From: Paenibacillus doosanensis | GTDB lineage: Bacteria; Bacillota; Bacilli; Paenibacillales; NBRC-103111 | DNA: 64,000 nt | Assembly (NCBI RefSeq): GCF_025060755.1 | Contig: NZ_JANYUY010000009.1 | Coordinates: forward strand, 1-64,000 | Direction: 5' to 3' | Shown: in pieces, positions 35,609 through 44,987 of the stretch | Position numbering within the stretch: the stretch's first letter is position 1 | Layout: each line of letters begins with the position of its first letter | Translations under genes and position numbers: made by a program | The notes under the pieces: model-generated | Seen by the model: only the letters and a program-made list of their open reading frames with translations | Database searches by the model: none | Told to the model about the DNA's origin: nothing

Positions 35609-35722
35609 AGTTGTTAATGTTTATAAAGTTGTTACGTTTATTAATTTTGTGCGGATTTTCAATTTGGCTACATGTGGGATAAGCATGATCAGCTGCAGCC
35701 CTACAAGATACAAGATCAAAAA

Positions 35723-35790
35723 CGTGGTGGAATTTGGTGGACAAACAGAAGTGGAGGACAGTTTTTTGTAGTGAAGAAAAGTGAAAACCA
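35723..35790. repeat. Right GGTGGA repeats (putative integrase arm sites)
   Basis: Contains GGTGGAATTTGGTGGA (35726-35741), identical to the copy at 520-535, plus GTGGAGG and AGTGAAAA units as on the left side. Confidence 0.55.
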
Positions 35791-35887
35791 TCATTTTCAT
35801 TTGACAGAATGCCCGAAAACAGGCATAATAAGTGACGTTAAGTGAGTGACGGTGAACAAAAATGAAGGCATTGAACCTTGTCCCTGC

Positions 35888-35944
35888 CTTGAGGGGGTAG
35901 TGGGCGTACGCTCGTGGAGGTTCGAGTCCTCTCAACCGCACCAT
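35888..35944 (+). other. attR (partial tRNA-Leu copy)
   Basis: Right copy of the 57-bp attachment repeat; the tRNA 5' half is missing, so it is not a functional tRNA. Its acceptor-stem base (A in CAACCGC) would pair with U6 of the intact gene, marking it as the probable original 3' end. Confidence 0.85.
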
Positions 35945-36099
35945 TTATGTAACTACGGCTGATCGACAAATATACATTGTTTAGATACTTGTGTAAAAGT
36001 CGAAAAAGTTAGGTTATACGATTTTACCGAAGTTTTAGTTCTCAGTTCTCCCCTGTAGTTTCTTATGCTTTTCGAAGTACTGACTGAGGAGAAAGATTT

Positions 36100-36184
<85 letters not shown>

Positions 36185-36201
36185 TCACCTTAACAATGAA
36201 C

Positions 36202-36242
36202 AAGCTCTTGAATTCGTCCTCGCGACGATTCAGGAGCTTTTT
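36202..36242 (+). terminator. Terminator of tRNA-Leu(CAG)
   Basis: Stem AGCTCTTGAAT.CGTC with GACGATTCAGGAGCT, then TTTTT. An imperfect copy of this and ~20 flanking bases recurs at 46701. Confidence 0.8.
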
Positions 36243-36714
36243 GCATTCCTGGGATTTGGAATGTGTTACTTATGACTTGAGCTGACAAATCTTTGAGCAA
36301 TTGTTTTCCTCTATTCGCCGCTTCATTTCGGATAACGATATTATGAACACTTTACGGCGCGTTGGATTGGACAAGCAGGGCGTACTGGAAATACGAGCGT
36401 TGCTTGAACATTTTGTAATCCGCCTTTGTAATTCATCCTTCATTTGAATCGTGGACAACTATTATAACGATCCAGAGCTTGTAATTTTATGAAAGCTGGT
36501 TTTAAGTCAATTGATAAAACTGCCTCTGAGGGCAGTTTTATCGGTTTTTGAGGTTTGCTGAAACGATGGAATATAATTTTCTATAGGGGGAGGTCAGTAT
36601 GCAACAACGGAAGGGTTACTTTTTGTCTCTCTACTCTCACCTGTTGTCCATTTCTGATTATCACAGTTTTATACTTTAAAACTGACGGTTTTGCTTTTCC
36701 ATCAATGAAACAGA
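36243..36714. other. Region without solid gene
   Basis: A short open stretch at about 36275-36447 (+; QIFEQLFSSIRRFISDNDIM…) looks like a coding remnant preceded by a stop. A second hairpin with T-run (AAAACTGCC…GGCAGTTTT, about 36518-36545) and a tiny reading frame at 36599 follow. Confidence 0.4.
36599..36679 (+). CDS. Tiny peptide with strong ribosome site (26 aa)
   Basis: GGGGGAGG lies 5 nt upstream of the ATG; the peptide is MQQRKGYFLSLYSHLLSISD plus six residues. Could be a truncated gene start or a leader peptide; low support. Confidence 0.25.
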   Translation: MQQRKGYFLSLYSHLLSISDYHSFIL

Positions 36715-38102
36715 TTATTTGTTTCTCCAATATTCCAGATTGGTCATCATACGTTCAAATTCTACTGGATGATTTTCTTCCATCGCACTTGCGTATTCTT
36801 GATAAATAGCAGCAATAATCTGTCCGCGCGCATCATGATTTGACTCTTTTAAAATAATTGACAATGCTGGAACAAACTCAAAAGATTCATACATTAGAAG
36901 AATCCGAATATCCTCCTCCGTATTTCCAACCAAAACATGTGTTTTGGCATAGTCGTATAGGCTGGTGCTTTGAGCATTCGTGATAGCCGCAGCAAGGATA
37001 CTTGAAATATTATCCGTTTCCGATCCGGTAAGTTCAAAATGAGATAAAATCTTATCTATATATAGGTTTGCGTACTTTATCGCATTATCATCTTTACTAG
37101 CATCTGCCATAATCATTTGGTTATTATTTCCCTTTTCATCGGTATGATCTGCCGCCGTTGCAAATATAAGTGCAACAACGGATACAAGAACAACAGCTAA
37201 ATAGGAGAAAATACGTGGCGTTTTTTAATTTTCATAATCGACACAATCCTCTCTTCAATAGCGTTTTTACTGAAATTGTTTACAAGCGGAGTAAAACGGT
37301 TTTTCTGTTCTTCCAGCCCAATCAATGTCAGAGCATAGGCTGATTTTACATTTCTCCCAAAAGCCCTTACAACAGCTTCATCACAGGACAATTCGATATC
37401 CCTATTCGCAAGTACATACATCAGCCACACAAAAGGGTTGAACCAATGAACGCATAAAGCGATTGCCATTACTAACTTTTTCAACGTATCAAATCGCCGG
37501 ATATGCACAAATTCATGGGTCAGGATATAGCGCAGTCGGGTTTCGTCTGTCCAATCCATTTGTTTAGGCAGAAGTACAACCGGTCGGAATATACCATAGG
37601 TCAGGGGGGCAAAAATTGTATCCGATTGCCGTATTTGAACACCTCTCCATATTGGATGTTCCTGTTGCCAGAGTTTCACAAAGGCATTGTCGATAGGAAG
37701 CGCCGTCTTGTACTCCTTGCGGCAACGCAGGTGTGTTACAAGGAAAAACAGAGTGCAGACCGCTAAACCAATGAGCCAGATTATTATTAAAGGAGATACA
37801 TTTGCACGCGCCGCTTCCGGCAAGGTTGCAGCAGTTTCTGTTATAGCCGTATGGTTTGGCACAGCAGGTATTCCTGCCAACGGTAAATCGGTTCCGGAAG
37901 CTCTGCCTTCCAGCAGCATATTTACAACCGAATAAATGCTGAACCGTGACGAAACCTCAAAGGGAATCAGCAGGCGGCATAACGCTACGCTCCACAAAAC
38001 AAGAAAGGCTCTTTTCGGCAGTTTGTGCAATAGCAGCGCACGGATGATTATAATAGCTAGAATAAGTATAGCAGCCGAAAAACTCATGTTTAGCAAACTC
38101 AT
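36715..38102 (-). pseudogene. BlaR1/MecR1-type M56 receptor, frameshifted
   Basis: The first 301 codons (38102-37197) encode an M56 membrane metalloprotease: N-terminal helices, then zinc motif HEFVH (196-200) with the downstream glutamate in NRDIELSCDEAV, and NNFSKNAIEERIVSIMKIKK at the cytoplasmic end. At a homopolymer (T6 on the + strand, 37221-37226) the frame ends early; one extra A would read KIKKTPRIFSYLAVVLVSVV, the expected last membrane helix, and continue into the sensor domain that remains open down to 36715. So the receptor is split by a one-base deletion, or by a sequencing error. It pairs with the BlaI repressor just upstream. Confidence 0.82.
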
Positions 38103-38113
38103 AAGCAGCCCCC

Positions 38114-38473
38114 TTATTCCAAGCTATTGACGAGCCGCTTTAGTCTTTCGATTTCTTCCGGGGGTAGGTTTTTGCGTCCCAAAATAGAAGCCACAAGCTG
38201 GTCGGCGGCGCCGTCGTACATTTTGTTAATGAGTTCCGTTGTTTCAAGCTCTCTAGCCTGATCAATCGTGACAAGGGGATGGCATACGAAATTAGGTTCA
38301 ATACGTTCAATCGCCCCTTTGGCAATGCACCTTTTGATTAGCGTGTAAGTCGTCGTTTTGTTCCAACCTACTTGCTCTTTTAAGATTTCTGCTATCCGCT
38401 TTGCAGTGGTATCCCCATTCTTCCAGAGAACATCCATTATCTTTAGTTCTGAATCAAATAACTTGATTTGCAT
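38114..38473 (-). CDS. blaI: BlaI/MecI-family repressor (119 aa)
   Basis: Penicillinase-repressor fold: winged helix IKLFDSELKIMDVLWKNGDT … WNKTTTYTLIKRCIAKG and a C-terminal dimerisation helix. In the family the BlaR1 receptor triggers cleavage of BlaI to derepress target genes. It ends 11 bp before the M56 receptor. Two operator-like sites lie just upstream. No beta-lactamase gene is seen nearby, so its target may be only its own operon. Confidence 0.9.
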   Translation of the reverse strand: MQIKLFDSELKIMDVLWKNGDTTAKRIAEILKEQVGWNKTTTYTLIKRCIAKGAIERIEPNFVCHPLVTIDQARELETTELINKMYDGAADQLVASILGRKNLPPEEIERLKRLVNSLE

Positions 38474-38496
38474 GGTTAAGCTCCTTTACAATAGCA

Positions 38497-38543
38497 TTTT
38501 ACTACAGTAGAATGATTGTGAGTTCATTTTACTCCAGTAGAAC
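38497..38543. promoter_or_regulatory. Two BlaI operator-like sites
   Basis: TTTTACTACAGTAGAAT (38497-38513) and TTTTACTCCAGTAGAAC (38527-38543) are near-palindromes (TTCTACTGTAGTAAA on the other strand) 30 bp apart, as expected for BlaI dimers controlling the minus-strand operon. Confidence 0.7.
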
Positions 38544-39429
38544 AAACTAGTCAACATGGGGGAAGTGTCAAATAGCCCCCACTATGCGGCGGGAGCGAGC
38601 ACGAAGAATTGGGTTAAGTCTTTTTCATCCGGCAATCGGCTGGAAGTGCATCGGACCAAGATAGAAATGATTCGAGTGGGTCGGCGTCAAGCGGATAGAT
38701 GAACTGAGGCAGCTCCTCGAAAGGTACTGCAAGTTTAGAAGAGGTGAGGACGAGAGGGGACTCATCAGGGCTGAAATGAACGCTTCTCGGCCTTGACTTG
38801 CCTAGTACATTTTCATTCATGGTGGTGGCCAGTAGGCCATAGTAGCTTGGGACAGCCCCTTTCAGACTGATAGCTTCTTTTTAACATTGATTTATCAGTA
38901 GGTACGAAAGTTGAGTTAGTTTATAACAACTAGAAATTGAATTAAAGAGGTACGTCAGATTCCCGTACACTAACTTTTCCGCTTACTATACCATTATCTG
39001 TATTATAATTTAAATAAAAAGCATGTCCACTTGCGTGAGTAACATTAATAGTCAAATTGCTATTTGCATTAACAGTAAATGTTCCGATAGTTTGTTTGCT
39101 ACCAGATAATCGTATCCAGATTGCTGGGATCAAGAATTTCCACCATTATTGAGATTAGCATTATCTATCGTTAAGAAATATTCGGGGGTAGTTCACTGGG
39201 CCACGATCGCCGGATAGTGTATAAGGAGGCAATTCGTCGTTCGCGGTTTCCGCATGGCCGGCGGCGGATGAGCGGCTCTGTTCGCCTGCGGAATCCGCAG
39301 GCGCGGCATTCGTAGCGAATACGGCCATGGCGCCGATTACAACGGTCAGCGCGAGCAGGCTTCCGGCTTCAACTAATGAAGCGTGATATATACAATCCCA
39401 CCCGGCACAATGAGGAGGCTTCGACCACG
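38544..39429. other. Region of gene remnants; composition change
   Basis: No intact gene supported. The minus strand holds a fragment of a secreted-like protein (38942-39133, FTVNANSNLTINVTHASGHA), with a continuing remnant reading …LTIDNANLNNGGNS in another frame, and a signal-peptide-like GC-rich fragment (39161-39390, AGSLLALTVVIGAMAVFATN). A 68-codon frame at 38614-38820 is weak. GC content rises sharply at about 39180. Confidence 0.45.
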
Positions 39430-40257
39430 ATGGTCTATCGAACATACAAGCCGTCACCGCCGCTAACCTATTTCGTCCAAAACATCTGGTACTTCGCGGG
39501 CTACCGTCCGCTCGAGCCGACGGAACTGCGCATGCCTGACGGTACGGCATCCATCACCTTCCAACTAAACGGGAAGGTAGTACGGCTTGCGGACCGTGAA
39601 GCTGGCGGGGCTCTGCGCTCTTTCGGACGAGCGGTTGCGGGCGGCTCGCGATCGGAATATTTTAGGATGGATACCGGGAACGAATCGACCATGCTCGGCA
39701 TTCAGTTCCAGCCCTCAGGCGCCTTGCCCTTCCTGAAGTATCCGGGGCAAGAGCTGCACAATACGCTGTTGCCGCTTGCCGATCTATGGGGCAGCGATGC
39801 GGCGGAGTTGCTGGATCGGCTGCTGGAAGCTGAGACGCCGGAGTGCATGTTCGCCGTCACGGAGCAGTTCTTGTTGAATCATCTTAATGGCTCGATGGAA
39901 CGCCACCCGTCGATCGAATTCTTCCTTAGGCAGGCGGATAGCGCCGCGATCAACTCAGTTGCCGAAATTGTCGGTCAGATCGGAATGAGCCAGCGACGAT
40001 TCATCGAGCTGTTCAAAATAAATTGCGGCATGACACCGAAAGCTTTCCTGCGCGTTCGCCGCTTTCAGGATGCGCTTAGATTAGCCGCTTCTCCCGGATT
40101 TCAGGGGAATTGGACGGAGGTCGCCATAGCATGCGGATATTTCGACCAGTCCCATTTTAATCATGATTTTCGCGCTTTCTCCGGGATAACCCCGGGTGAG
40201 TACCGGACCCTCCGGGGACCCTTCCGCAACCATGTGCCGATTCGGGAAGGCGGGTAA
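39430..40257 (+). CDS. AraC-family transcriptional regulator (275 aa)
   Basis: An N-terminal DUF6597-like sensory domain (YKPSPPLTYFVQNIWYFAGY at the start, then LRMPDGTASITFQLNG) and a C-terminal double HTH: INSVAEIVGQIGMSQRRFIE and 'WTEVAIACGYFDQSHFNHDF', closing SGITPGEYR. ATG 39430 has GAGGAGG 11 nt upstream; an upstream ATG at 39376 lacks a site. It is followed on the same strand by the VOC-fold gene it may regulate. High GC compared with the sequence to its left. Confidence 0.88.
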   Translation: MVYRTYKPSPPLTYFVQNIWYFAGYRPLEPTELRMPDGTASITFQLNGKVVRLADREAGGALRSFGRAVAGGSRSEYFRMDTGNESTMLGIQFQPSGALPFLKYPGQELHNTLLPLADLWGSDAAELLDRLLEAETPECMFAVTEQFLLNHLNGSMERHPSIEFFLRQADSAAINSVAEIVGQIGMSQRRFIELFKINCGMTPKAFLRVRRFQDALRLAASPGFQGNWTEVAIACGYFDQSHFNHDFRAFSGITPGEYRTLRGPFRNHVPIREGG

Positions 40258-40393
40258 AATTTTTACAATCGATCTTGCCTCCGTATTGGTATTATGAAGG
40301 GGAACGATCCGATGACGGGGCGAGAAAAGCTGCGGATGGAGCTCCTGAGCCCGCCTTCGCTCCCCGACTTCGGACGGAATGGAGGGAAAGAGA

Positions 40394-40789
40394 ATGAAAT
40401 TGACGAATGACGGTTTTCCATCGGTACGGCCTTATTGCATTGTGGAGGGGGGAGAGCATTTTATCGCCTTCCTTGTCCGTTCTTTCGATGCGGAGGAGAT
40501 GAAACGGCACCTGACGCCGTCCGGTGACAAGATCATGCATGCAGAGATTCGGATCGGGGACTCACTAATAGCAGCATCAGATGCCAGCGAGGCATGTCAG
40601 CAGGCCCCGAATACGATTCATTTGTATGTGCGGGACACGGACGACTGTTACCGTCGCGCGCTCGAAGCGGGTGCGCGTTCTCTGAATCCGCCTGCGGACA
40701 AGGAGTACGGGGAACGAAGCGCTGGGATCGTCGACCCGTTCGGGAATACATGGTTTCTGGCTACGCCGCTTGGGCCGCGCAGTGAGTAA
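40394..40789 (+). CDS. VOC/glyoxalase-fold protein, PhnB-like (131 aa)
   Basis: Two beta-alpha-beta-beta-beta repeats of the vicinal-oxygen-chelate fold: SVRPYCIVEGGEHFIAFLVR … IMHAEIRIGDSLIAASDAS, then HLYVRDTDDCYRRALEAGA … GERSAGIVDPFGNTWFLATP. PhnB-type VOC proteins often act as binding or dioxygenase-like proteins of unknown substrate. ATG 40394 follows GGAGGG. Likely operonic with the AraC gene (136 bp between). Confidence 0.85.
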   Translation: MKLTNDGFPSVRPYCIVEGGEHFIAFLVRSFDAEEMKRHLTPSGDKIMHAEIRIGDSLIAASDASEACQQAPNTIHLYVRDTDDCYRRALEAGARSLNPPADKEYGERSAGIVDPFGNTWFLATPLGPRSE

Positions 40790-40875
40790 GCGAAGATAAG
40801 ACAACCCCACAAAGAGGGGCCGTTGCTTCAAGTGGCAGGCATCCGCCTCGCTGCATTCCTGTAAAAGCAGCTACA

Positions 40876-40925
40876 CAAAAAAAGGCTGGACGAAAAATCT
40901 TGTGTTTTCTCGCCCAACCTTTTTA
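40876..40925. terminator. Bidirectional terminator
   Basis: AAAAAAAGGCTGG…CCAACCTTTTTATTTT flanks a loop; it lies between convergent transcripts ending at 40789 and 41004. Confidence 0.65.
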
Positions 40926-41003
40926 TTTTGGGGACTTATTGGACAGCCCTTTTATTAGTGAATTGGCGCGGTAGACCTAAAGTCGAAGAGAATAATTCCC
41001 GTT

Positions 41004-42044
41004 CTAAACTATAGGCAGCGTAAAGCTGAAAGTTGTTACGATATTCGGAGTGCTTTCTACCCATATTGTACCGCCATGATTTTCAATTGTTTTTTTGCAT
41101 ATGGCAAGCCCAAGTCCTGCGCCGCCATAATGGCGAGAGCGTGATTTCTCGGCGCGGTAAAATTGCTCAAATACATACGGCAAATCCTCCGGCGATAAGC
41201 CGGAACCGTTATCTGACACCGATACGGTCAAATATCGATCATCGGCGTTTGCCAGAACGGTAATTGCTCCGTTTTCCCCGACATAACGTTTGGCATTTGC
41301 AATCAGGTTATCAAACACTTGAGATAGACTGTTTTCAGATGCAAGAATCTCAACCTTTGGGAATGGACGAACAATTTCAAACCGTATTTGGCAGTCGGTA
41401 AATTCTACCTCGTAGGGTCTAAGGATCGCTTCGAGCAATTCTTCCGAGTTTCGTCTGCATAAATTTTGGATGCCACCGCTCAGCTCGAGCCTGGAATATT
41501 GAAAGAGATTTTCAATCTGGTTATCCAGGCATTCGGTTTTGTTCTTAATGACAGCGATATACCGGCTGAATTTTTCCCGGTCACGGACAATACCGTCTTC
41601 GAGGCCCTCGACATAGCCGCGAATCGAAGAAAGTGGCGTGCGCAAATCGTGAGATATACTGGCAATGAGCTCTTTACGGGAATGTTCAAGAGCGGCTTGC
41701 CTTCTCAGGGATTCTTTAAGCTGCACTCGCATTTGCTCGAACGCCTGACAATACCTACCCATTTCATTGTTTTTCTTGTATTGGATTTCATAATCCAGGT
41801 CACCGGACATGATTTTTTCCGTTGCTTGATGAAGCTCTTCCAGAGGCTTGAGAACGCTGCGTATGATAATGCTGGAAACAATCGAGGTACAGGCAATAAG
41901 CAAGACACTCTGAGCGACGATGAGCGCTAACGCGTTTTCCACCCCGCCGCTTTTACTGCTCCCTTCAGCCAAGAACACAAGTACAGGGATAACGACCGTT
42001 GCTTCAAAAGCAAGAACCAGTTTCGTACGAATCCCAAATCTCAT
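41004..42044 (-). CDS. Sensor histidine kinase (346 aa)
   Basis: Two N-terminal membrane helices (about 8-26 and 40-62) with a very short extracytoplasmic loop, a HAMP domain (about 63-115), HisKA with phospho-acceptor H132 in ASISHDLRTPLSSIRGY, and HATPase_c (NLIANAKRYV, VSDNGSGLSP, GGAGLGLAICK). The tiny loop means it cannot bind a large ligand outside and is probably driven through a transporter, as for Bce-type kinases. Its ATG overlaps the regulator stop by 4 nt. Last gene of the ABC operon. Confidence 0.92.
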   Translation of the reverse strand: MRFGIRTKLVLAFEATVVIPVLVFLAEGSSKSGGVENALALIVAQSVLLIACTSIVSSIIIRSVLKPLEELHQATEKIMSGDLDYEIQYKKNNEMGRYCQAFEQMRVQLKESLRRQAALEHSRKELIASISHDLRTPLSSIRGYVEGLEDGIVRDREKFSRYIAVIKNKTECLDNQIENLFQYSRLELSGGIQNLCRRNSEELLEAILRPYEVEFTDCQIRFEIVRPFPKVEILASENSLSQVFDNLIANAKRYVGENGAITVLANADDRYLTVSVSDNGSGLSPEDLPYVFEQFYRAEKSRSRHYGGAGLGLAICKKTIENHGGTIWVESTPNIVTTFSFTLPIV

Positions 42045-42742
42045 TTTTTACCTCCGTCAAACCGATAACCGACACCCCAAACGGTTTTAATATATTGCGG
42101 GTTTGAAAGGTTGATTTCAATTTTTTCGCGTATTTTCTTGATGTGTACCGTTACCGTGTTCAAGTCGCCAATATGGTTGAATCCCCAGACGTTCTCAATG
42201 ATTTGCTCTCTGGTAAGCACCTGACCGGGATGCAAAGCCAAGAGACGTAATATTTCGAACTCTTTCGCCGTAAATTCAATGGGCTTGCCGTTCATGGCGA
42301 CCGTGTAGCCTTTCAGGTCAATCTCCATCTTATTGAATCGCAGCAGTTCTTTCGGCGTTTCCGCGGACGAGAGCATATGGTAACGCCGAAGCTGTGCCTT
42401 GACCCGCGCGACAACCTCTCCGGGACTGAATGGCTTTACGATATAATCGTCGGCCCCCAGTCCCAAGCCTACAATCTTATCAACATCCGCTTTTTTGGCG
42501 CTCAGCATAATGATGGGAACATTGGATTCGGAGCGGATGGTCCGGCAGACCTCCATACCGTCAAGTACAGGGAGCATGATGTCCAATACCACCAGATTCG
42601 GCTGGTGGGTTCGGAACATTTCTACTGCTTCCTTACCGTTCGTGCTGATCATAACGCTGTACCGTTCTTCTTCCAAATAATCCTTAATGAGTTCTGCAAG
42701 CTCCACTTCATCATCGACCACCATAATTTTCATGTCTACCAT
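42041..42742 (-). CDS. OmpR-family response regulator (233 aa)
   Basis: Receiver domain with D10/D11 acidic pair, phospho-acceptor D54 in VVLDIMLPVLDG, conserved K in LSAKKAD, and a winged-helix DNA-binding domain (LTREQIIENVWGFNHIGDLN … VHIKKIREK … TVWGVGYRF). ATG 42742 has GGAAGGAG upstream; a longer frame reaches 42790. It is coupled to the kinase and probably controls this operon. Confidence 0.93.
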   Translation of the reverse strand: MVDMKIMVVDDEVELAELIKDYLEEERYSVMISTNGKEAVEMFRTHQPNLVVLDIMLPVLDGMEVCRTIRSESNVPIIMLSAKKADVDKIVGLGLGADDYIVKPFSPGEVVARVKAQLRRYHMLSSAETPKELLRFNKMEIDLKGYTVAMNGKPIEFTAKEFEILRLLALHPGQVLTREQIIENVWGFNHIGDLNTVTVHIKKIREKIEINLSNPQYIKTVWGVGYRFDGGKK

Positions 42743-42765
42743 AAATCGACTCCTTCCCGGGAACC

Positions 42766-43452
42766 TTATGTTAACAGATCTTTTTTGCAAAAAATTAGAA
42801 TGCTCCCTGTATAAAATATCGTGATATAGGCGGCAATCACCGCAACATTAATTATAGCTTGTTCCCCATTAAATTGGAGAAACAGGTTTTTATAAAATAC
42901 TTGCATCAGGTAAATGATGGAGTAGTACCGGAGTGTTTCGGATGCAACCAACATTTGCGAAACAAGCAAAAACCCAGCCGTACAACCGACGGTAATCGCC
43001 ATATGATTGGTGAGGACGGAGATAAACAATACTAGCAGCCCAAAGCCAAGCACGGGAACCAGCGTCACCGCGCCGGATTTCAGAATCCATAGTACCTCGA
43101 TTGCTCCGAAGGCATACGCGGACAAGAGCGTGAATCCCATCAAGGCAGCCGCACAGACAATAAAAGAAATCACCTTGGCATTCAAAAGCGCGATGCGATT
43201 TACGGGACGAAGCAATGACAATTTCAGCACGCCGCTTCTATATTCATCCACCCAGCTGTCCGTAAAGAAAACGACTGCACATAGCACAAATAAATACGGC
43301 AGGTTATCGAAAAGCGATATCGGGAAATACGAACCTTGTTGTGTGCCTTGCAGCGCGGCGGCTATGTCAATCGCTAGCGCCACAAGCGTGAGGAGGTACA
43401 GCTTTTTCAGATGAAAGACTTTGTAGAGTTCATTCTTGATTAAACTGCCCAT
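42766..43452 (-). CDS. ABC-2 type permease (228 aa)
   Basis: Six hydrophobic helices; N-terminal LIKNELYKVFHLKKLYLLTL and central SGVLKLSLLRPVNRIALLNA are typical of ABC-2/BcrB/LanE-type permeases. A near-paralogue of the next gene upstream. ATG 43452 with GAGAGGTGA. Together with the neighbouring permeases and ATPase it would form a peptide exporter or immunity complex. Confidence 0.85.
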   Translation of the reverse strand: MGSLIKNELYKVFHLKKLYLLTLVALAIDIAAALQGTQQGSYFPISLFDNLPYLFVLCAVVFFTDSWVDEYRSGVLKLSLLRPVNRIALLNAKVISFIVCAAALMGFTLLSAYAFGAIEVLWILKSGAVTLVPVLGFGLLVLFISVLTNHMAITVGCTAGFLLVSQMLVASETLRYYSIIYLMQVFYKNLFLQFNGEQAIINVAVIAAYITIFYTGSILIFCKKDLLT

Positions 43453-43464
43453 ACGGGTCACCTC

Positions 43465-44250
43465 TCAGCACAGAACATTTTTTTTCCGGAATACGGCCAA
43501 TGACAGCAAATAAAAAGTCGCGATGTACGACAGATTGACCGCAACACTTAACGCTATTCCGGAATGGTTATTGTTCTTCACAAAGTAATCGCTGAAAAAA
43601 AACAGCTGATTCACGATCAAGCCATTCCTGAAATCAGAAGGAATAGCGCTTAAACCACTTAACAATTCCCCGGCTATAAAAAGAATAAACGCAACCGCAA
43701 CTACAGTGACCAAATTTGTCGCGAGAGCGGCAACAAACATGCAAATCATACCGAAAGCGATAAGGGGCAGAAGGGATGCAGCATATACTTTTATCGTCAG
43801 CCAAAGCCCATCCTTGATGGAATAGGTGACGCCGTGATATACGGTGCTTCCACCCCACTCAAACGCAACCATTCCTACTGCATAGGTGATCAAAACCGAG
43901 AAAAGCGTTAATAATACGATAAAAGAAGCCATTGCGGTTATTTTGGAATGGAGAAGCCGTACCCGGCCAATCGGTCTAAGCAGGGTTAATTTGACCGTGC
44001 CTGTCTTAAATTCATCTGTGAGAATATCCGCGATATAAATCGCCGTGAAGATGAGCAAGAACTGTACGGCGTCATATTTCATTGCAATGGGGAGCGATTG
44101 CGCATTCGCAACTTCAATAACCGTTTGAAAGTTTTTACCGACGTTAAAAGAATATACAGCTATACTTCTCATCACAACAAAAACGCATAAGAAAATATAC
44201 AGTTTTTTCGTCTTAAACAGCTTAAACAGCTCGTTCTGCACTAGCTTCAT
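43465..44250 (-). CDS. ABC-2 type permease (261 aa)
   Basis: Six predicted membrane helices. The start (MKLVQNELFKLFKTKKLYIF) and the TGTVKLTLLRPIGRVRLLHS loop match its downstream paralogue, indicating an EG-type permease pair as in lantibiotic immunity (LanFEG) or bacitracin exporters. It overlaps the ATPase gene by 4 nt. Confidence 0.87.
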   Translation of the reverse strand: MKLVQNELFKLFKTKKLYIFLCVFVVMRSIAVYSFNVGKNFQTVIEVANAQSLPIAMKYDAVQFLLIFTAIYIADILTDEFKTGTVKLTLLRPIGRVRLLHSKITAMASFIVLLTLFSVLITYAVGMVAFEWGGSTVYHGVTYSIKDGLWLTIKVYAASLLPLIAFGMICMFVAALATNLVTVVAVAFILFIAGELLSGLSAIPSDFRNGLIVNQLFFFSDYFVKNNNHSGIALSVAVNLSYIATFYLLSLAVFRKKNVLC

Positions 44251-44987
44251 GCCAAATCGCCGCCTTTACCGGTTAAGTCGAAGTAAATATCTTCCAAAGA
44301 TTTGCTGTTTGCTGTTTGCGTCAGCTCGTCCATCGTCGCCTCGCATAGCAGTTTGCCCTTATCGATAATACCGATGCGGTTGCAGATTTGTTCCACCTCT
44401 TGGAGCAAATGACTAGAAATGAAGAAGGTGATATTCCTCTCGGAAGCAAGTTGAACGATCATTTCTTTGATTTCCTTGATGCCTTGCGGGTCAAGCCCGT
44501 TGGTAGGTTCGTCAAGAATGATCAGCTTCGGACTGCCCAGGAGGGCGTTGGCAATACCCAGCCGTTGTTTCATCCCGAGCGAATAGGTCTTAACCTTATC
44601 CTTGGCCCGTCGGCTAAGCCTGACCATGTCCAAAACCTCATCGATCCTGTCTTTTTTTATGCCGGGTATCAGATTTGCCATTAGCTTGAGGTTGTCGTAA
44701 CCGGAAAGATAGCCGTAAAAAGACGGCGATTCCACAATGGCCCCGACATTGGAAATCGCTTTTTTAAAATCGCTTCGAAGAGGATGTCCGTCGATCATAA
44801 CTTCGCCTGAATCGGGAAAAATGAGCCCGGTGACAAGGCGTATTGCAGTTGTCTTTCCTTGTCCGTTACGTCCGAGGAAACCGTATATATCGCCTTTCAT
44901 GACATGTAAGTTTAAACTGTCGATCATTTTTCTACCGCCAAACGACTTGGTGAGATTGCGTGTTTGTAGCAACAAATTCGAATTCAT
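44247..44987 (-). CDS. ABC transporter ATPase, BcrA/LanF-like (246 aa)
   Basis: Walker A GRNGQGKTT (about 39-47), signature YSLGMKQRLGIANALLG, Walker B KLIILDEPTNGLDPQG, and an H-loop in ISSHLLQEVE. The LGMKQR signature variant is typical of the bacitracin/lantibiotic immunity group. ATG 44987 follows AAAGGAAGATATC; a longer frame upstream has no site and is rejected. It overlaps the large permease stop. Confidence 0.93.
   Translation of the reverse strand: MNSNLLLQTRNLTKSFGGRKMIDSLNLHVMKGDIYGFLGRNGQGKTTAIRLVTGLIFPDSGEVMIDGHPLRSDFKKAISNVGAIVESPSFYGYLSGYDNLKLMANLIPGIKKDRIDEVLDMVRLSRRAKDKVKTYSLGMKQRLGIANALLGSPKLIILDEPTNGLDPQGIKEIKEMIVQLASERNITFFISSHLLQEVEQICNRIGIIDKGKLLCEATMDELTQTANSKSLEDIYFDLTGKGGDLA

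Larger units (their letters stand above)
360..35944. mobile_element. Integrative element / genomic island in tRNA-Leu(GAG)
   Basis: The island is bounded by two 57-bp copies of the tRNA-Leu 3' half (360-416 and 35888-35944; two mismatches). A tyrosine integrase gene lies 1 kb from the left end, which is the classic layout for tRNA-targeting integration. Cargo includes a serine resolvase, a second tyrosine recombinase, ArdA, RadC, several regulators, a putative defence block, and ParA plus an RHH-like protein beside attR. No relaxase, VirB4/VirD4-like or phage structural gene was recognised, so self-transfer is not evident. The FtsK-like motor inside belongs to the defence block. Confidence 0.88.
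35609..36099. other. attR flank without genes
   Basis: Contains the right GGTGGA repeats, attR and the chromosomal ~155 bp up to tRNA-Leu(CAG). No gene supported. Confidence 0.6.

Noticed and set aside
35888-35944. A second tRNA-Leu at attR
   Set aside because: Only the 3' half is present; D-arm and acceptor 5' strand are missing.
36715-37116. Independent 133-aa gene
   Set aside because: It continues the sensor part of the M56 receptor after a one-base frameshift.
36715-38473. Beta-lactam resistance locus
   Set aside because: Only a BlaI repressor and a broken receptor are present; no beta-lactamase or PBP gene was found in the window.
39161-39550. 129-codon minus-strand protein
   Set aside because: Its first half is antisense to the AraC gene; only the last part (from about 39390) has a signal-peptide-like pattern and is treated as a remnant.
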